Of a DNA stretch of 64,000 nucleotides, positions 52,907-62,135 are shown in pieces. The DNA is from an uncultured Lachnospiraceae bacterium. Its GTDB lineage: Bacteria > Bacillota > Clostridia > Lachnospirales > Lachnospiraceae. The stretch is taken from NCBI GenBank assembly GCA_949840915.1, contig CATKXY010000001.1, positions 186,001-250,000 on the forward strand, read 5' to 3'. Position 1 is the first letter of the stretch; each line of letters starts with the position of its first letter. The notes under the pieces were generated by a model. It was not told the DNA's origin. It was given only the letters and a program-made list of their open reading frames with translations, and did not search any database. Made by a program: the position numbers and the translations under genes.

Positions 52907-52924
52907 GCAGAGGAAAATGACAAC

Positions 52925-53851
52925 TCAGTGACTGTAAAAGCGGATCTCAAAACATGCGCCGCCTTGCGGAAGATTCCTGGCGCTGACGGTGCCGTTTTGA
53001 CTCTCGATGATAGATTTGGAGAGGGAGAGACCGATGCCGATACCGCCGCCTTTGGCATTTTGTCCGCGATAGAAGCGTTCAAAGAGATGCGGGATGTCTT
53101 CCCTGGCAAATCCGGCGCCGCTGTCCCATATGAGGATCCGGGTATACAGAGGATTCTGTTCATAGGAACAATTGACGGAGCCGCCGGGAGGGGTATGCTC
53201 CATACAGTTTTTGAGAAGGTTCATGATCGCTTCCATGGTCCAGTCCAAATCGGTATAAACGATGTGTTCCCCCGACTCGGGAATCCGGATGCAGACGTCT
53301 GCCTGCGCGGACAGTTCCTGCAGATTGTCTGCGGCAAGCGTGAGAAGCGTGAATACATCCACAGCCTTTCTTTCCAATTGAAGAGTTCCTGCATCGATGC
53401 GTGACAGCAAAAGAAGCGCCTCTTCCAGATGCGTCAGACGGGAGAGCTGCTGGCGTATCTGCTCTGCGTACACCGGATCCGGATTCTGTTCCAGCATCCG
53501 GGCGGACAGGAGCATGGAGGAGATGGGAGTCTTGAGCTGATGGGCTATATTGGCCAGATTCTCCGCAAAATGATTTCTGTTTTCCACCGCAGCGTCCCTT
53601 GTGTGATACAATTCTGTGACGGTTTTATAGATTTCATCCTGTAGTTTCGAAAATTCATCTTCCCGGAACTGGAGGAGCGTACCCGATTTTCCGATGCTGA
53701 CATTTTCCAGATAATCTGTCAGGACGCGGATGCGGCGGATGCATTTGTGACGCCAGAGAAAAAAGAGAGGGAGAGACAAGAATACTCCGGCAAAAAAGGC
53801 GATTGCGATAAGAGTCGGATGGATGTTATGTATTTGATTCGTCAGTTCCAT
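52925..53851 (-). CDS. sensor histidine kinase
   Basis: The 308-residue protein has one clear membrane helix (residues 14-33) and little extracellular sequence. The H-box is NIAHQLKTPISSM, the N-box MNLLKNCMEHT, and the ATP lid region shows DSGAGFAREDI and GGGIGIGLSLSKSI. Such short-input kinases next to ABC exporters often sense through the transporter. It overlaps the response regulator gene by ten bases. Confidence 0.93.
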   Translation of the reverse strand: MELTNQIHNIHPTLIAIAFFAGVFLSLPLFFLWRHKCIRRIRVLTDYLENVSIGKSGTLLQFREDEFSKLQDEIYKTVTELYHTRDAAVENRNHFAENLANIAHQLKTPISSMLLSARMLEQNPDPVYAEQIRQQLSRLTHLEEALLLLSRIDAGTLQLERKAVDVFTLLTLAADNLQELSAQADVCIRIPESGEHIVYTDLDWTMEAIMNLLKNCMEHTPPGGSVNCSYEQNPLYTRILIWDSGAGFAREDIPHLFERFYRGQNAKGGGIGIGLSLSKSIIESQNGTVSARNLPQGGACFEIRFYSH

Positions 53852-54534
53852 TCCGGTTCCTCCGTCTCCGGATCTTCCATGCGGTAGCCGATGCTCCGGA
53901 TTGTTTTGATGCAGGATGGCTGGTGCAGTTTTTCGCGCAGACGTTTCATCGTCACGGTGAGCGTGTTGTCATTGACATAGCTTCCGTGAATGTCCCAGAC
54001 ATTTTGCAGGAGCTTTTCTCTGGTGACGGTTCTGCCTTTATTTTGCAGCAGATAAAAGAGCAGCTGGTATTCCGAAGGACTCAGTGCAATTTCCTCCATA
54101 CCGCACAGAACGGTCATCCGGTCCTGATCCAGAGATACGGGCCCACAGGACAGATACTGCTCCGAGACGTCTCCGGTTCTTCGAAGCACGGCCAGAATGC
54201 GCGAGAGAAGGACGTCCGGTTCAAAGGGCTTTACCACATAATCATCGGCGCCGTTTTGGAAACCGGAGACGATATCGCGCGAATCCCCCCGTACTGTGAG
54301 CAGGATGACGGGCAGTTCTCTTCGGTTGGCACGGATCCACTGACACAATGCCGCTCCGTTTCCGTCAGGCATATTCCAGTCCACCAGTGCCAGGGAGGGG
54401 CATTTGGCCCGCAGGGCCTGTCTGGCTGCCCGGATGGTGGTAAAGACCCAAACCTGGCAGCCGTGTTGTTCTAAATACTCTTTGACGGTCCGGGAGATGC
54501 TTTCGTCATCCTCAACATAGTAAACAGTGATCAT
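53842..54534 (-). CDS. OmpR-family response regulator
   Basis: The 230-residue protein has a receiver domain (VYYVEDDES, phosphoacceptor in ALVDWNMPDGNG, and VVKPFEP) and an OmpR winged helix (SPSEYQLLFYLLQNKGRTV, NTLTVTMKRLREKL). ATG 54534 begins MITVYYVEDD; longer in-frame starts are inside the prenyltransferase gene. Its end overlaps the kinase gene. Confidence 0.94.
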   Translation of the reverse strand: MITVYYVEDDESISRTVKEYLEQHGCQVWVFTTIRAARQALRAKCPSLALVDWNMPDGNGAALCQWIRANRRELPVILLTVRGDSRDIVSGFQNGADDYVVKPFEPDVLLSRILAVLRRTGDVSEQYLSCGPVSLDQDRMTVLCGMEEIALSPSEYQLLFYLLQNKGRTVTREKLLQNVWDIHGSYVNDNTLTVTMKRLREKLHQPSCIKTIRSIGYRMEDPETEEPEWN

Positions 54535-54542
54535 TTTTTGTA

Positions 54543-55157
54543 TCAGCCCCCTAACGTAATATCTTGTTTTTGATACCACTGCAGCGCATCCAAAAACTGT
54601 TTTTCCTGAAAATCCGGCCACAGATCCTCTACGATATAGAAGTCTGAATACACTGTCTGCAGCGGAAGAAAGCCTGACAGCCGACGCATCCCGCCCCAGC
54701 GTATGACGAGATCGATTCTAGGGATGTCCCGGGACGCCCAGCCGTTTTTCATATCCCATTCCCAGCCGTAATTCACAAGAAAGTTGACGGTAGTCCGTCC
54801 GTCTCCTGCAGGCTGCCGCTCGGTATTCACATAGGGGAGCAGCTGAGACGGAAAGCAGGCTGACTCGGTGTTGCCGATCACATGCAGCTTTGCGTCCTCA
54901 TGCGCGATCATTTCCGCGGCCTGCACACAGGCGCTGGAAAAGGCGCGGACCTGTTCCTTTGGGCGCTTGCAGTTATCCATGGTAAATCCGTAGTAGGTCA
55001 ATTCGGGAACCCCGCATTTTTGGGCGAGGCGCAGTAACTGCAGGCCGGGATCCAAGCCGTAAGCATAGCCGTCTTGCTTTTGAAATCCGTTTCCTTTTGC
55101 CCAGCGCCTGTTGCCGTCCGGGATAATTCCAATGTGCTTTGGGATGCGCTGTGTCAT
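54543..55157 (-). CDS. short, atypical cis-prenyltransferase (UppS family)
   Basis: The 204-residue protein starts with the family signature HIGIIPDGNRRWAKGNGF (catalytic D14) and keeps NYGWEWDM and WPDF near the end. It differs from ordinary undecaprenyl diphosphate synthases in the usual FSxEN motif (FTMDN here) and the usual RTSGExRxSNF motif (RWGGMRRLSGF here), and it is about 40 residues shorter. It may make a different chain length or be regulatory. ATG 55157 follows GGAGG; an ATG at 55169 lies upstream of that site. It is located with antimicrobial-response genes, where lipid-carrier supply would make sense. Confidence 0.82.
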   Translation of the reverse strand: MTQRIPKHIGIIPDGNRRWAKGNGFQKQDGYAYGLDPGLQLLRLAQKCGVPELTYYGFTMDNCKRPKEQVRAFSSACVQAAEMIAHEDAKLHVIGNTESACFPSQLLPYVNTERQPAGDGRTTVNFLVNYGWEWDMKNGWASRDIPRIDLVIRWGGMRRLSGFLPLQTVYSDFYIVEDLWPDFQEKQFLDALQWYQKQDITLGG

Positions 55158-55255
55158 AATTTCCTCCATAATTCACAGGGACTGCCGCCCTTTTAAGCGG
55201 AACGCTTTTTACCGATAACATGGGCAGTTTTTTTAAAATTATGCAGGAAGAACAT

Positions 55256-57634
55256 TCAATGGATCTGAAAGGCGACTGTGACGGTAAAAAGGTCGGCATC
55301 TATATCCAGATGAAATTCCCCGCCGCAGGCTTCCGTGAAGCTCTGGGCGATGGAGAGTCCCAGACCGCTTCCGCCGTCCGTCCGGCTTCGGTCGCCCCGG
55401 GTAAACCGCTCCGTGAAATCCTTATCCTTTTCCAGCTCTGTGTGAGAAGTATTCTTGACACTGGCAATGGCCGTGGACTTTTCCGTTTTCAGCGTCACAT
55501 ATACCCGGGAGCTGTCCAGAGAGTACTGTATGGCATTCTGAAAAAGATTCTGGAATACGCGGTACATTCTCTGTCCGTCAGCCAGGATCATCACCGGTGC
55601 ATCCGGTATCTCTGTGCGGAAGGTCAGTTTGCTGTCTGCAATCTGTTCCTCCATATCAGCCATGGTCTGACGCAGCAGTTTGCCGAAATCAAGAGTTTCC
55701 ATATGCATGGGCAATTCGCCGGAGGCTGCTTTGCTCACAGCAAATACGTCCTGCACCATGTTTTTGAGCCGCTGGGATTTTTCGTCCAGGATTGTCACAT
55801 AATCCTTCACATGATCCGGCAGCCCTTCTTCCTCCTTTAAAAACTGCACATAACTGATAATGGAGGTCAGAGGCGTTTTGATATCGTGTGATACATTGGC
55901 GATCAGCTCGACCTTCATGCGCTGGCTCCTCATCTGTTCGTCAACCGCTCTGGCCATACCGTGCCGGATATCTTCTAACTGTGACATGATATGATCCAGG
56001 TCGTGTCCCGCGAAGCGATTCCCGGAGGCTTCTGCATGAGGGAGCTCAGATTTGGTGTAGTCGCCGTTTCGGATATCGCCGATGCGGTCCGACAGTGCTT
56101 CAATATCTCCGGCGGTTTCCAGATTCCTGGCACAGATCAGGTATTCGGCCAGAAGAAAGCCTACGGTCGTCAGACCTAACAGCAGAAGCAGGGCATTTCT
56201 GGAAAAGCCTGTCCGCAGGTTCGGACAAAGCCATGTACCTGACAACAAAAGCAGTGAATAGAAGCCGGCAAGCCCCAGGGCGATTCCGTTCCTATGCGCC
56301 ATCCTGCGGGATATGGGCTGGCGCAGTTCTCTTGCCAGAAAGGCTTTATACAGTTTTGCGGTCAGATTGTTACGCCATACCCGTTTATTGTATTTTAACT
56401 CATTTATCGTCAGATAAATACCCCAGAACAGAATGATCCAACACAGGGCCGGAAGACGCGCCAGCATCAGACGGCCGTAGATACCTGCGCTTTCCAGTCC
56501 GTCATGTCTGTATACCCAGAGAAACTCCTGCCACAGATCATAGCTGTATTCGTTTGTAATGTATCTTGCAAAGACCAGGCAGATCAGCAGCAGCCAGATT
56601 ATGATTTTGCCCTCCAGCCACAGTTTTCCTGTAAAGTGTGCAATTTTTTCTTTTGCCGCCCGCCGGGATTTGCGGGTAAAACAGGAGAGAAGCAGTAACG
56701 CCAGCCCGATTAAGAAGTCTCGTCCGTTTTGGGACAGGCGGATGCGGTTTCGCTGCTGCTGATAAGACATCCAATACAGAGAATTGTCTATCTGCCGATA
56801 ATTGCCGGATCGGTGCGTCCCTTCCATATATTGCAGCGGTTCCCTGGCGACAGCCATATAGACCGTGGCTTTTTTCATCTCCTCATCCACCGTAAAATTG
56901 CGGTAGCCGGGTACATACCATTCGCTGTCCTCGCGGTAATATCCGTCGCCATAGATGTCCAGTTCCTGTCCGTCCTTCATGATCCGAACTTTTCCGTCGG
57001 CATAGCACAACAAAAAGTTGTAATCCTCTGAAGTGCTTAAGCTGCCGTCGTCCCCGAGAGATTCCGCATTGGTATACAGGACCTTTCCGTCATAGAGGAC
57101 TGAGTAGAGCAGATTCTTGTCTCCCTTAATATGGTCGTGGTAACTCTGCGCAATTTTTAGGAGTTTTTCGTTTAACTGCTCTTTGGTGAGCGAAGAAGAT
57201 TTCCCGTCGTTGATATCCTCTTCATCGTAATTGAAATCATAATCGAAATCATAATCAAAGTCATAATAATAGTCGGGTTCCTGAGTCTTGGCAACCGCCT
57301 GCTGTTCTATGCCCTCCCAAATGTCCTCGAATACATCCGTCGTATCACAATAAGCAGTGCCGTAATCATAATAGTATCCGTAATCAAAGTAATTGCTGTA
57401 ACCAAAAGAGTTTGTGGCCATCGCCAGAAAATTTTCCAGACGGTTCGCCACATAGCTGCGAAACGGCCGACTCTGTTGATAATCGTCCGACAGTACCTGT
57501 TTGACGTACTGCGGTATCGTCTCTCCGGACAAGTCCTGCAGAATGTTTATCGCATTGCCCAGCACCAGGCTTACACCGATAAAGAAGATCAAAAAACTAA
57601 TTGCATTTTTCCTGTTTTTCCATTTTGTATCCAA
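55256..57634 (-). CDS. large sensor histidine kinase with Asp/Tyr-rich sensor region
   Basis: The 792-residue kinase has a helix at 12-32, an outer region (33-285), then a block of about five membrane segments up to residue 510. After these come a dimerisation helix with NVSHDIKTPLTSIISY, an N-box (FQNLFQNAIQYS), and GGSGLGLSIAQSF. The outer region contains the runs NYFDYGYYYDYG (82-92) and a D/Y repeat at 121-140, coded by a 12-base tandem unit. This could bind cations or cationic peptides. The response regulator gene overlaps its start by 38 bases. Confidence 0.92.
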   Translation of the reverse strand: MDTKWKNRKNAISFLIFFIGVSLVLGNAINILQDLSGETIPQYVKQVLSDDYQQSRPFRSYVANRLENFLAMATNSFGYSNYFDYGYYYDYGTAYCDTTDVFEDIWEGIEQQAVAKTQEPDYYYDFDYDFDYDFNYDEEDINDGKSSSLTKEQLNEKLLKIAQSYHDHIKGDKNLLYSVLYDGKVLYTNAESLGDDGSLSTSEDYNFLLCYADGKVRIMKDGQELDIYGDGYYREDSEWYVPGYRNFTVDEEMKKATVYMAVAREPLQYMEGTHRSGNYRQIDNSLYWMSYQQQRNRIRLSQNGRDFLIGLALLLLSCFTRKSRRAAKEKIAHFTGKLWLEGKIIIWLLLICLVFARYITNEYSYDLWQEFLWVYRHDGLESAGIYGRLMLARLPALCWIILFWGIYLTINELKYNKRVWRNNLTAKLYKAFLARELRQPISRRMAHRNGIALGLAGFYSLLLLSGTWLCPNLRTGFSRNALLLLLGLTTVGFLLAEYLICARNLETAGDIEALSDRIGDIRNGDYTKSELPHAEASGNRFAGHDLDHIMSQLEDIRHGMARAVDEQMRSQRMKVELIANVSHDIKTPLTSIISYVQFLKEEEGLPDHVKDYVTILDEKSQRLKNMVQDVFAVSKAASGELPMHMETLDFGKLLRQTMADMEEQIADSKLTFRTEIPDAPVMILADGQRMYRVFQNLFQNAIQYSLDSSRVYVTLKTEKSTAIASVKNTSHTELEKDKDFTERFTRGDRSRTDGGSGLGLSIAQSFTEACGGEFHLDIDADLFTVTVAFQIH

Positions 57635-58307
57635 TGCCCCACACCACCTTTAAGTATTCTGGCTCTTTCGGATTCAGTTCCAATTTTTCACGAATGCGTC
57701 TGATGTGTACCATCACAGTATTTTCGGATGCATAGGCGTCCTCCTCCCACACCCTGCGATAGATTTCCTCCGCCGGAAACACACGTCCCAGATTCCGCAT
57801 GAGCAGATCTATGATCCTGGTCTCTGTAGCTGTCAGTCTGACGGCTTCTCCATCCGCATAAAGCATTCTCTCCTCCGTGCGGTAGAGCAGACGGCCGTTT
57901 TTGATCTCACCGGCCCGGTTTCCCGCATGGATATCGCCTAGAAGAGTATAGCGGCGGAGCTGGCTTTTTACCCGGGCTGCCAGCTCCTGGGGATTAAAAG
58001 GTTTGGACACATAATCGTCCGCTCCCATGGATAATCCCAGTATTTTGTCCGTATCCTCGCTCTTGGCGCTCAGGACAATGATAGGGATGTTTTGTTTCTC
58101 GCGAATACGCATGACGGCAGACAGACCGTCCAGCTTCGGCATCATCACATCGATCAGCACCAGCCTGACCTGATGCGTGGACAGGAGATCCAGTGCCTGC
58201 AGGCCGTCGTAGGCTTTCAGCACCTCATACCCTTCTCCTTCCAGCAGAATACCGAGAGCTTTTACGATAGCTCTGTCATCATCCGCAACCAGTATACATT
58301 CGCACAT
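57597..58307 (-). CDS. OmpR-family response regulator
   Basis: The 236-residue protein has a receiver domain (ILVADDDRAIV, phosphoacceptor in LVLIDVMMPKLDG, YVSKPFNP) and a winged helix ending in NTVMVHIRRIREKLE and VWGIGYKME. GAGGAT is its ribosome site. It is first in the operon with the large kinase. It resembles VanR/YclJ-type regulators. Confidence 0.95.
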   Translation of the reverse strand: MCECILVADDDRAIVKALGILLEGEGYEVLKAYDGLQALDLLSTHQVRLVLIDVMMPKLDGLSAVMRIREKQNIPIIVLSAKSEDTDKILGLSMGADDYVSKPFNPQELAARVKSQLRRYTLLGDIHAGNRAGEIKNGRLLYRTEERMLYADGEAVRLTATETRIIDLLMRNLGRVFPAEEIYRRVWEEDAYASENTVMVHIRRIREKLELNPKEPEYLKVVWGIGYKMEKQEKCN

Positions 58308-58838
58308 GCTATCCTCGCATTCCGCCGCTTTTGCGGCATAGTGATTCTTTGGAACCGTATCCTTGAGCTGATATCAGAATACAGGTAAGTTTTTACAAAT
58401 TACATAAACGGTTTCTTACAAATTTCTTAAAATTCGGGACAATGCCCCGTTCCGGTCCGCGCTCAGTTCCCTGCAGCACTCCAATCAATTCTGGCTGAAT
58501 CCGCAATGCGTTGGTTCTGTGTGATGAAAATGATAAAAGCGGGAGCGTTTGCGAATTGCAAGGAGTTGTAACAGATGTCTGCTTGGGAAACGGGAGACAG
58601 ACCCCTGAAAAGAATTGAGACTTTAGAATCTGAGATAGATTTCCCTGTCTGCCGATTGGATGTTATGCAGTTGGTTTTTATTATACAATAGGGGGCCTGG
58701 TATTACAAGGGAAATGAAAAATTTTGGTCACGGGCGGTATTGCCGGAGATGACCCTGTGCTGCAATTGACAGGGGTGTAATTTTATGGTACTTTGTGCAG
58801 GGCATCGTGGAACAACTGGCCGGGAGGAGGCATTTGAA
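58308..58838. other. 530-base intergenic region between divergent operons
   Basis: No gene is seen. Near the response regulator there are two similar copies, GTTTTTACAAAT (58389-58400) and GTTTCTTACAAAT (58411-58423), whose ACAAAT ends are 23 bases apart, possibly regulator sites. A GCCGC/GCGGC mini-hairpin sits at 58323-58337. Toward the flavoprotein gene, TTGACA (58766-58771) with TACTTT 17 bases later is a weak promoter candidate. Confidence 0.45.
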
Positions 58839-60317
58839 ATGAAGCAAAAGGTGATTGTGATCGGCGGAGGTATCGCGGGGCTGTCGGCAGGAATTTATGC
58901 GTTGCAAAGCGGCTTTGCCGTGGATTTATACGAGAAAAATGCAGCGTTGGGCGGTGAGTGTACCGGCTGGGACAGGCAGGGGTATCATATAGACAACTGC
59001 ATTCACTGGCTGACAGGATGCCGCAGGGAGGATGAGCTGAATCAGATCTGGCGGGAGATAGGAGCTTTGGATGACACCGTGGCCGTCTACCGGGAGCCTT
59101 ATTTTTACAGGCTGGTGTCAGATGGAAATACGCTGCACTTCTGGAGCGATATCGAACGGGCGCGGCGGGAATTTTTGGATTTGGCGCCCGAGGATGCGGA
59201 TGAAATAAACAGATTTTTTGACTGTGTCAAATATGCAGAGTGTGTGAGAGTACCCTGTGAGAAATCTCTTGCGGAGATGAATCTCATCGAGTATCTGCGC
59301 TTTGGCATGACCATGGCCGGGATGGGACCGGTTATCAAAGAGTATGGAGAAGACAGTATCGATGATCTGGCCGGGCGTTTTCGGAATCCGTATGTGCGGG
59401 AGATGATGCGGTGTTATATGAACGGTTCCTACAAGGCTGTAGCGCTGCTTTCTTCCTATGGGTTTTACAGCAGCAAAACCGCCGGGATTCCCATGGGAGG
59501 TTCGGTGGAAATGGTGAGGCGTATTGCGGAGCGTTTTGAGGCCATGGGGGGAAAGCTTCATAGGAATATGGCGGCAGAACGTATTGAGATCAGGAACCGT
59601 CTGGCGCAGGCTGTGGTTTTTGCGGATGGGAGCGTCGTTTCCTGTGACGCGGTAATCTGTGCCGCCGATACCGCAGTGACCTTCGGCAGGCTGTTGGACG
59701 CGGGTTATATGGACAGGAAACTGAGAAAGATGTATGAGACGCCGGGCGGATACAGGACGTCCTCCGGGTTTCAGGCGGCTTTTGGCATAATCGGAGCTGC
59801 GGACTGCGGAGTGGAGAGCGGGAGTACGGTATTTTTATGCGACAGCTTTCGTGTGGGCAGACAGGAGCTTGATCATATGGGTATGCGTCTGTATGATTAT
59901 GATGCGAAATTGTTTCCGCCGGACAGACGTGTCATTCAATGCAATATTTTGCAGGATGAGGATGATTATGAATACTGGAGGGAGCTCTATGAAGACAGGG
60001 AGCGTTATAACGCCGAAAAGCATCGTATAGCGGAGGAAATGCGCAGCAGGCTGGAAGAAAGTTTTCCGCTGCTGAAGGACAGACTGATCTTACTGGATGC
60101 TTATTCGCCGATGACCTTCACAAAATGGTGCGGGGCTTACAAGGGAGCGTATATGAGCTTTTTTGAACAGAAAGGGTATAAGAGCTTCACTGTGAAAAAT
60201 CGTGTCAGGGGCTTGAGAAATGTTTTTCTGGCAAGTCAGTGGCTCTCCGTAAACGGAGGGCTGCCGCTGGCCGCTGTCAGCGGAAAATTTGCGGCTCAGA
60301 GCCTGGCAAATTCATAG
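58839..60317 (+). CDS. phytoene-desaturase-like FAD oxidoreductase
   Basis: The 492-residue protein begins with an FAD Rossmann motif (VIVIGGGIAGLSAGIYA) and continues GGECTGWDRQGYHIDN, as in CrtI/retinol-saturase-like enzymes. The substrate is unclear; relatives reduce or desaturate isoprenoid or other lipid chains. GGGAGGAGG lies eight to nine bases before ATG 58839; an upstream ATG at 58785 lacks one. It stands alone, between the two-component block and the ATPase pair. No carotenoid genes are nearby. Confidence 0.85.
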   Translation: MKQKVIVIGGGIAGLSAGIYALQSGFAVDLYEKNAALGGECTGWDRQGYHIDNCIHWLTGCRREDELNQIWREIGALDDTVAVYREPYFYRLVSDGNTLHFWSDIERARREFLDLAPEDADEINRFFDCVKYAECVRVPCEKSLAEMNLIEYLRFGMTMAGMGPVIKEYGEDSIDDLAGRFRNPYVREMMRCYMNGSYKAVALLSSYGFYSSKTAGIPMGGSVEMVRRIAERFEAMGGKLHRNMAAERIEIRNRLAQAVVFADGSVVSCDAVICAADTAVTFGRLLDAGYMDRKLRKMYETPGGYRTSSGFQAAFGIIGAADCGVESGSTVFLCDSFRVGRQELDHMGMRLYDYDAKLFPPDRRVIQCNILQDEDDYEYWRELYEDRERYNAEKHRIAEEMRSRLEESFPLLKDRLILLDAYSPMTFTKWCGAYKGAYMSFFEQKGYKSFTVKNRVRGLRNVFLASQWLSVNGGLPLAAVSGKFAAQSLANS

Positions 60318-60438
60318 TATCAGATTGGTTTATAAAGAAATAAACAAAAAAGGTGTTTATATTTCGATCAAATGGTGATAATATGGGATTGAGCGGAAAT
60401 AAATTAATGATAAAGATTCCGGGCAGAGAGAGGGATTT

Positions 60439-61557
60439 ATGAAATTATTGAGAGTCAGAGCGAGCGGATTTAGAAACTGCGCAGACAATTTTACGATTGA
60501 TTTACTTGCGAAATCCAAGAAAACCAGTGAAGACAAAGAATATGAGTTATTGGAATTAGACGAGGAGTTATATGTGTACAGCACCATGGCAATCGTGGGT
60601 AAAAATGCATCCGGCAAAACTTCTTCGCTGGAGCTTCTGGACTGGTGCTATGACATTATCAGTACATTCAGACTCAGCGGTAAAGAGTGCAGCTATCGCG
60701 GAGTATCTCTGGAGATTATTTTTTATCGGGAGGGATATCTGTATCTGTACACCACAGAATTGGATGATACAGAGAATTTGGAAGACAGGGCGATTTTTAA
60801 GAACCAAAAGCTGCGTCGCAAAAAGTATTATAAATCCAAGCTCCGTGAGATTTATGCAGATGCTTGGGACCAAGCGCCTGAATCGGCGAATGAGGTGCCT
60901 GAAGATTTCTCAATACTCTATTTTGTGCTGAAAAAGACTGCTGTGAGAGAAGTCTATTATGAGGCTTCCAAAGAGAAAGAGGAGCTTTTCGGAACCGTGT
61001 ATCGTTTGATGGAGTTAATGCATATGGATATACGGTATGTCGGAACCGTCATGAAAATATTTGACAGTAATATCACGGACTTGAGACAAATAGACGATAC
61101 GCACTATTCTCTTCGGTATCAGGGAACGGAAAAGAGCTATTCCAGCGTCGAGCTGTTTCGTTTTCTGTCCAGAGGAACGACCAAGGGACTCGCTTTATAT
61201 ATTTTGGCTGTCCTGTCCCTGAAGCAGGGATTTGATCTGATTGTGGATGAGATAGAGAATCATTTTCACAGAACCCTTGTGGAGAATCTGATCATGCTTT
61301 ATAAAGATAAACAAGTGAACAAAAAAAACGCTATGTTGATTTTTTCCACACACTATTGTGAATTGCTTGATTTGTTTAACCGCACAGACAATATTTGGGT
61401 GACGCATTCGAGAGAGAAGATTGAGATTTGTAATCTCTATGAGAATTACGGTTACCGGCCGGATCTGTTAAAGAGTAAAAAATTTTATCAGAATGCATAT
61501 GATACGGCAGTCAACTATGAGGCGTTGATGGAGTTGAAAAAGGAATTGATGCAATGA
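60439..61557 (+). CDS. AAA-type ATPase of a two-gene putative defence module
   Basis: The 372-residue protein is an SMC/OLD-like ATPase (AAA15/AAA21 type). Walker A is GKNASGKTS at 54-62, Walker B is LIVDEIENHFH with D270-E271, and the late switch histidine is in IFSTHYCELLD. A signature-like LSRGTTKGLALY precedes Walker B. No coiled coil insert is obvious. The next gene starts inside its stop (ATGA overlap) and encodes a TOPRIM-like protein. ATPase plus TOPRIM-like pairs are typical of anti-phage systems such as PARIS or RloAB, but this pair does not match one clearly. Confidence 0.85.
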   Translation: MKLLRVRASGFRNCADNFTIDLLAKSKKTSEDKEYELLELDEELYVYSTMAIVGKNASGKTSSLELLDWCYDIISTFRLSGKECSYRGVSLEIIFYREGYLYLYTTELDDTENLEDRAIFKNQKLRRKKYYKSKLREIYADAWDQAPESANEVPEDFSILYFVLKKTAVREVYYEASKEKEELFGTVYRLMELMHMDIRYVGTVMKIFDSNITDLRQIDDTHYSLRYQGTEKSYSSVELFRFLSRGTTKGLALYILAVLSLKQGFDLIVDEIENHFHRTLVENLIMLYKDKQVNKKNAMLIFSTHYCELLDLFNRTDNIWVTHSREKIEICNLYENYGYRPDLLKSKKFYQNAYDTAVNYEALMELKKELMQ

Positions 61558-62093
61558 AGTACCTGATTTTGTGTGAAGGTCCAAATGAAAAAAAGCTCAT
61601 TGATATTCTGTTGGAGCATGAAAAACTGATTGTGAGTCCGGATGAACTGGTGGGGCGGGTGACATATCATGCCCGCCAGATACGTAAATCAGCTATGGTT
61701 ATGGGACAGCTTCGCATGTATCATGGGGAAATAGAGCTCTGGAGGATCGGAGATAAGCAGTCGGACCGGTTCGACATTCCCGAGGAGTTCTGGACGCAGA
61801 TCAGGGGAGTCACCAAGTATTGTACGCTTCCTGAACTGGAGGTTTTGCTGATCCTGTCCGAGGGGCTTTATCGGGAATATGAGAGAGAGAAAGCAAAGTC
61901 CCGCATTCAGCCGAAGGAATTTGCAAAGCAGCATATTACATATAATCACAGCCGCTATAAAGGTGATACAAAATTTTACGAGACATATTACGGTAAAGAT
62001 GTATCAAAATTGATCAGCGCCATCCGGGAGTACAAGCAGAAGAATCATGCGCACAAAAGTGAGGAACATTATCTGGCAGAGATTTTGAGATGA
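61554..62093 (+). CDS. TOPRIM/RloB-like partner of the ATPase
   Basis: The 179-residue protein starts KYLILCEGPNEKKLIDILL, a TOPRIM-like first strand with E8, and has acidic residues D67, D71 and D74 in RIGDKQSDRFDIP and the pattern TLPELEVLLIL that recalls RloB-like proteins. A C-terminal helical part is Lys/Arg-rich. If it is a TOPRIM nuclease, the ATPase upstream would be its sensor and regulator. The family call rests on short motifs, so it is tentative. Gene order and four-base overlap support joint function. Confidence 0.65.
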   Translation: MKYLILCEGPNEKKLIDILLEHEKLIVSPDELVGRVTYHARQIRKSAMVMGQLRMYHGEIELWRIGDKQSDRFDIPEEFWTQIRGVTKYCTLPELEVLLILSEGLYREYEREKAKSRIQPKEFAKQHITYNHSRYKGDTKFYETYYGKDVSKLISAIREYKQKNHAHKSEEHYLAEILR

Positions 62094-62135
62094 CAAGCGT
62101 GTAGAATGAAAGCGGCGGGCCCCACTAGATGTAGT

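Noticed and set aside
57215..57391. Possible CRISPR-like repeat array
   Set aside because: The repeats are 12 bases, contiguous, in frame and coding; there are no spacers. No CRISPR array was seen elsewhere.
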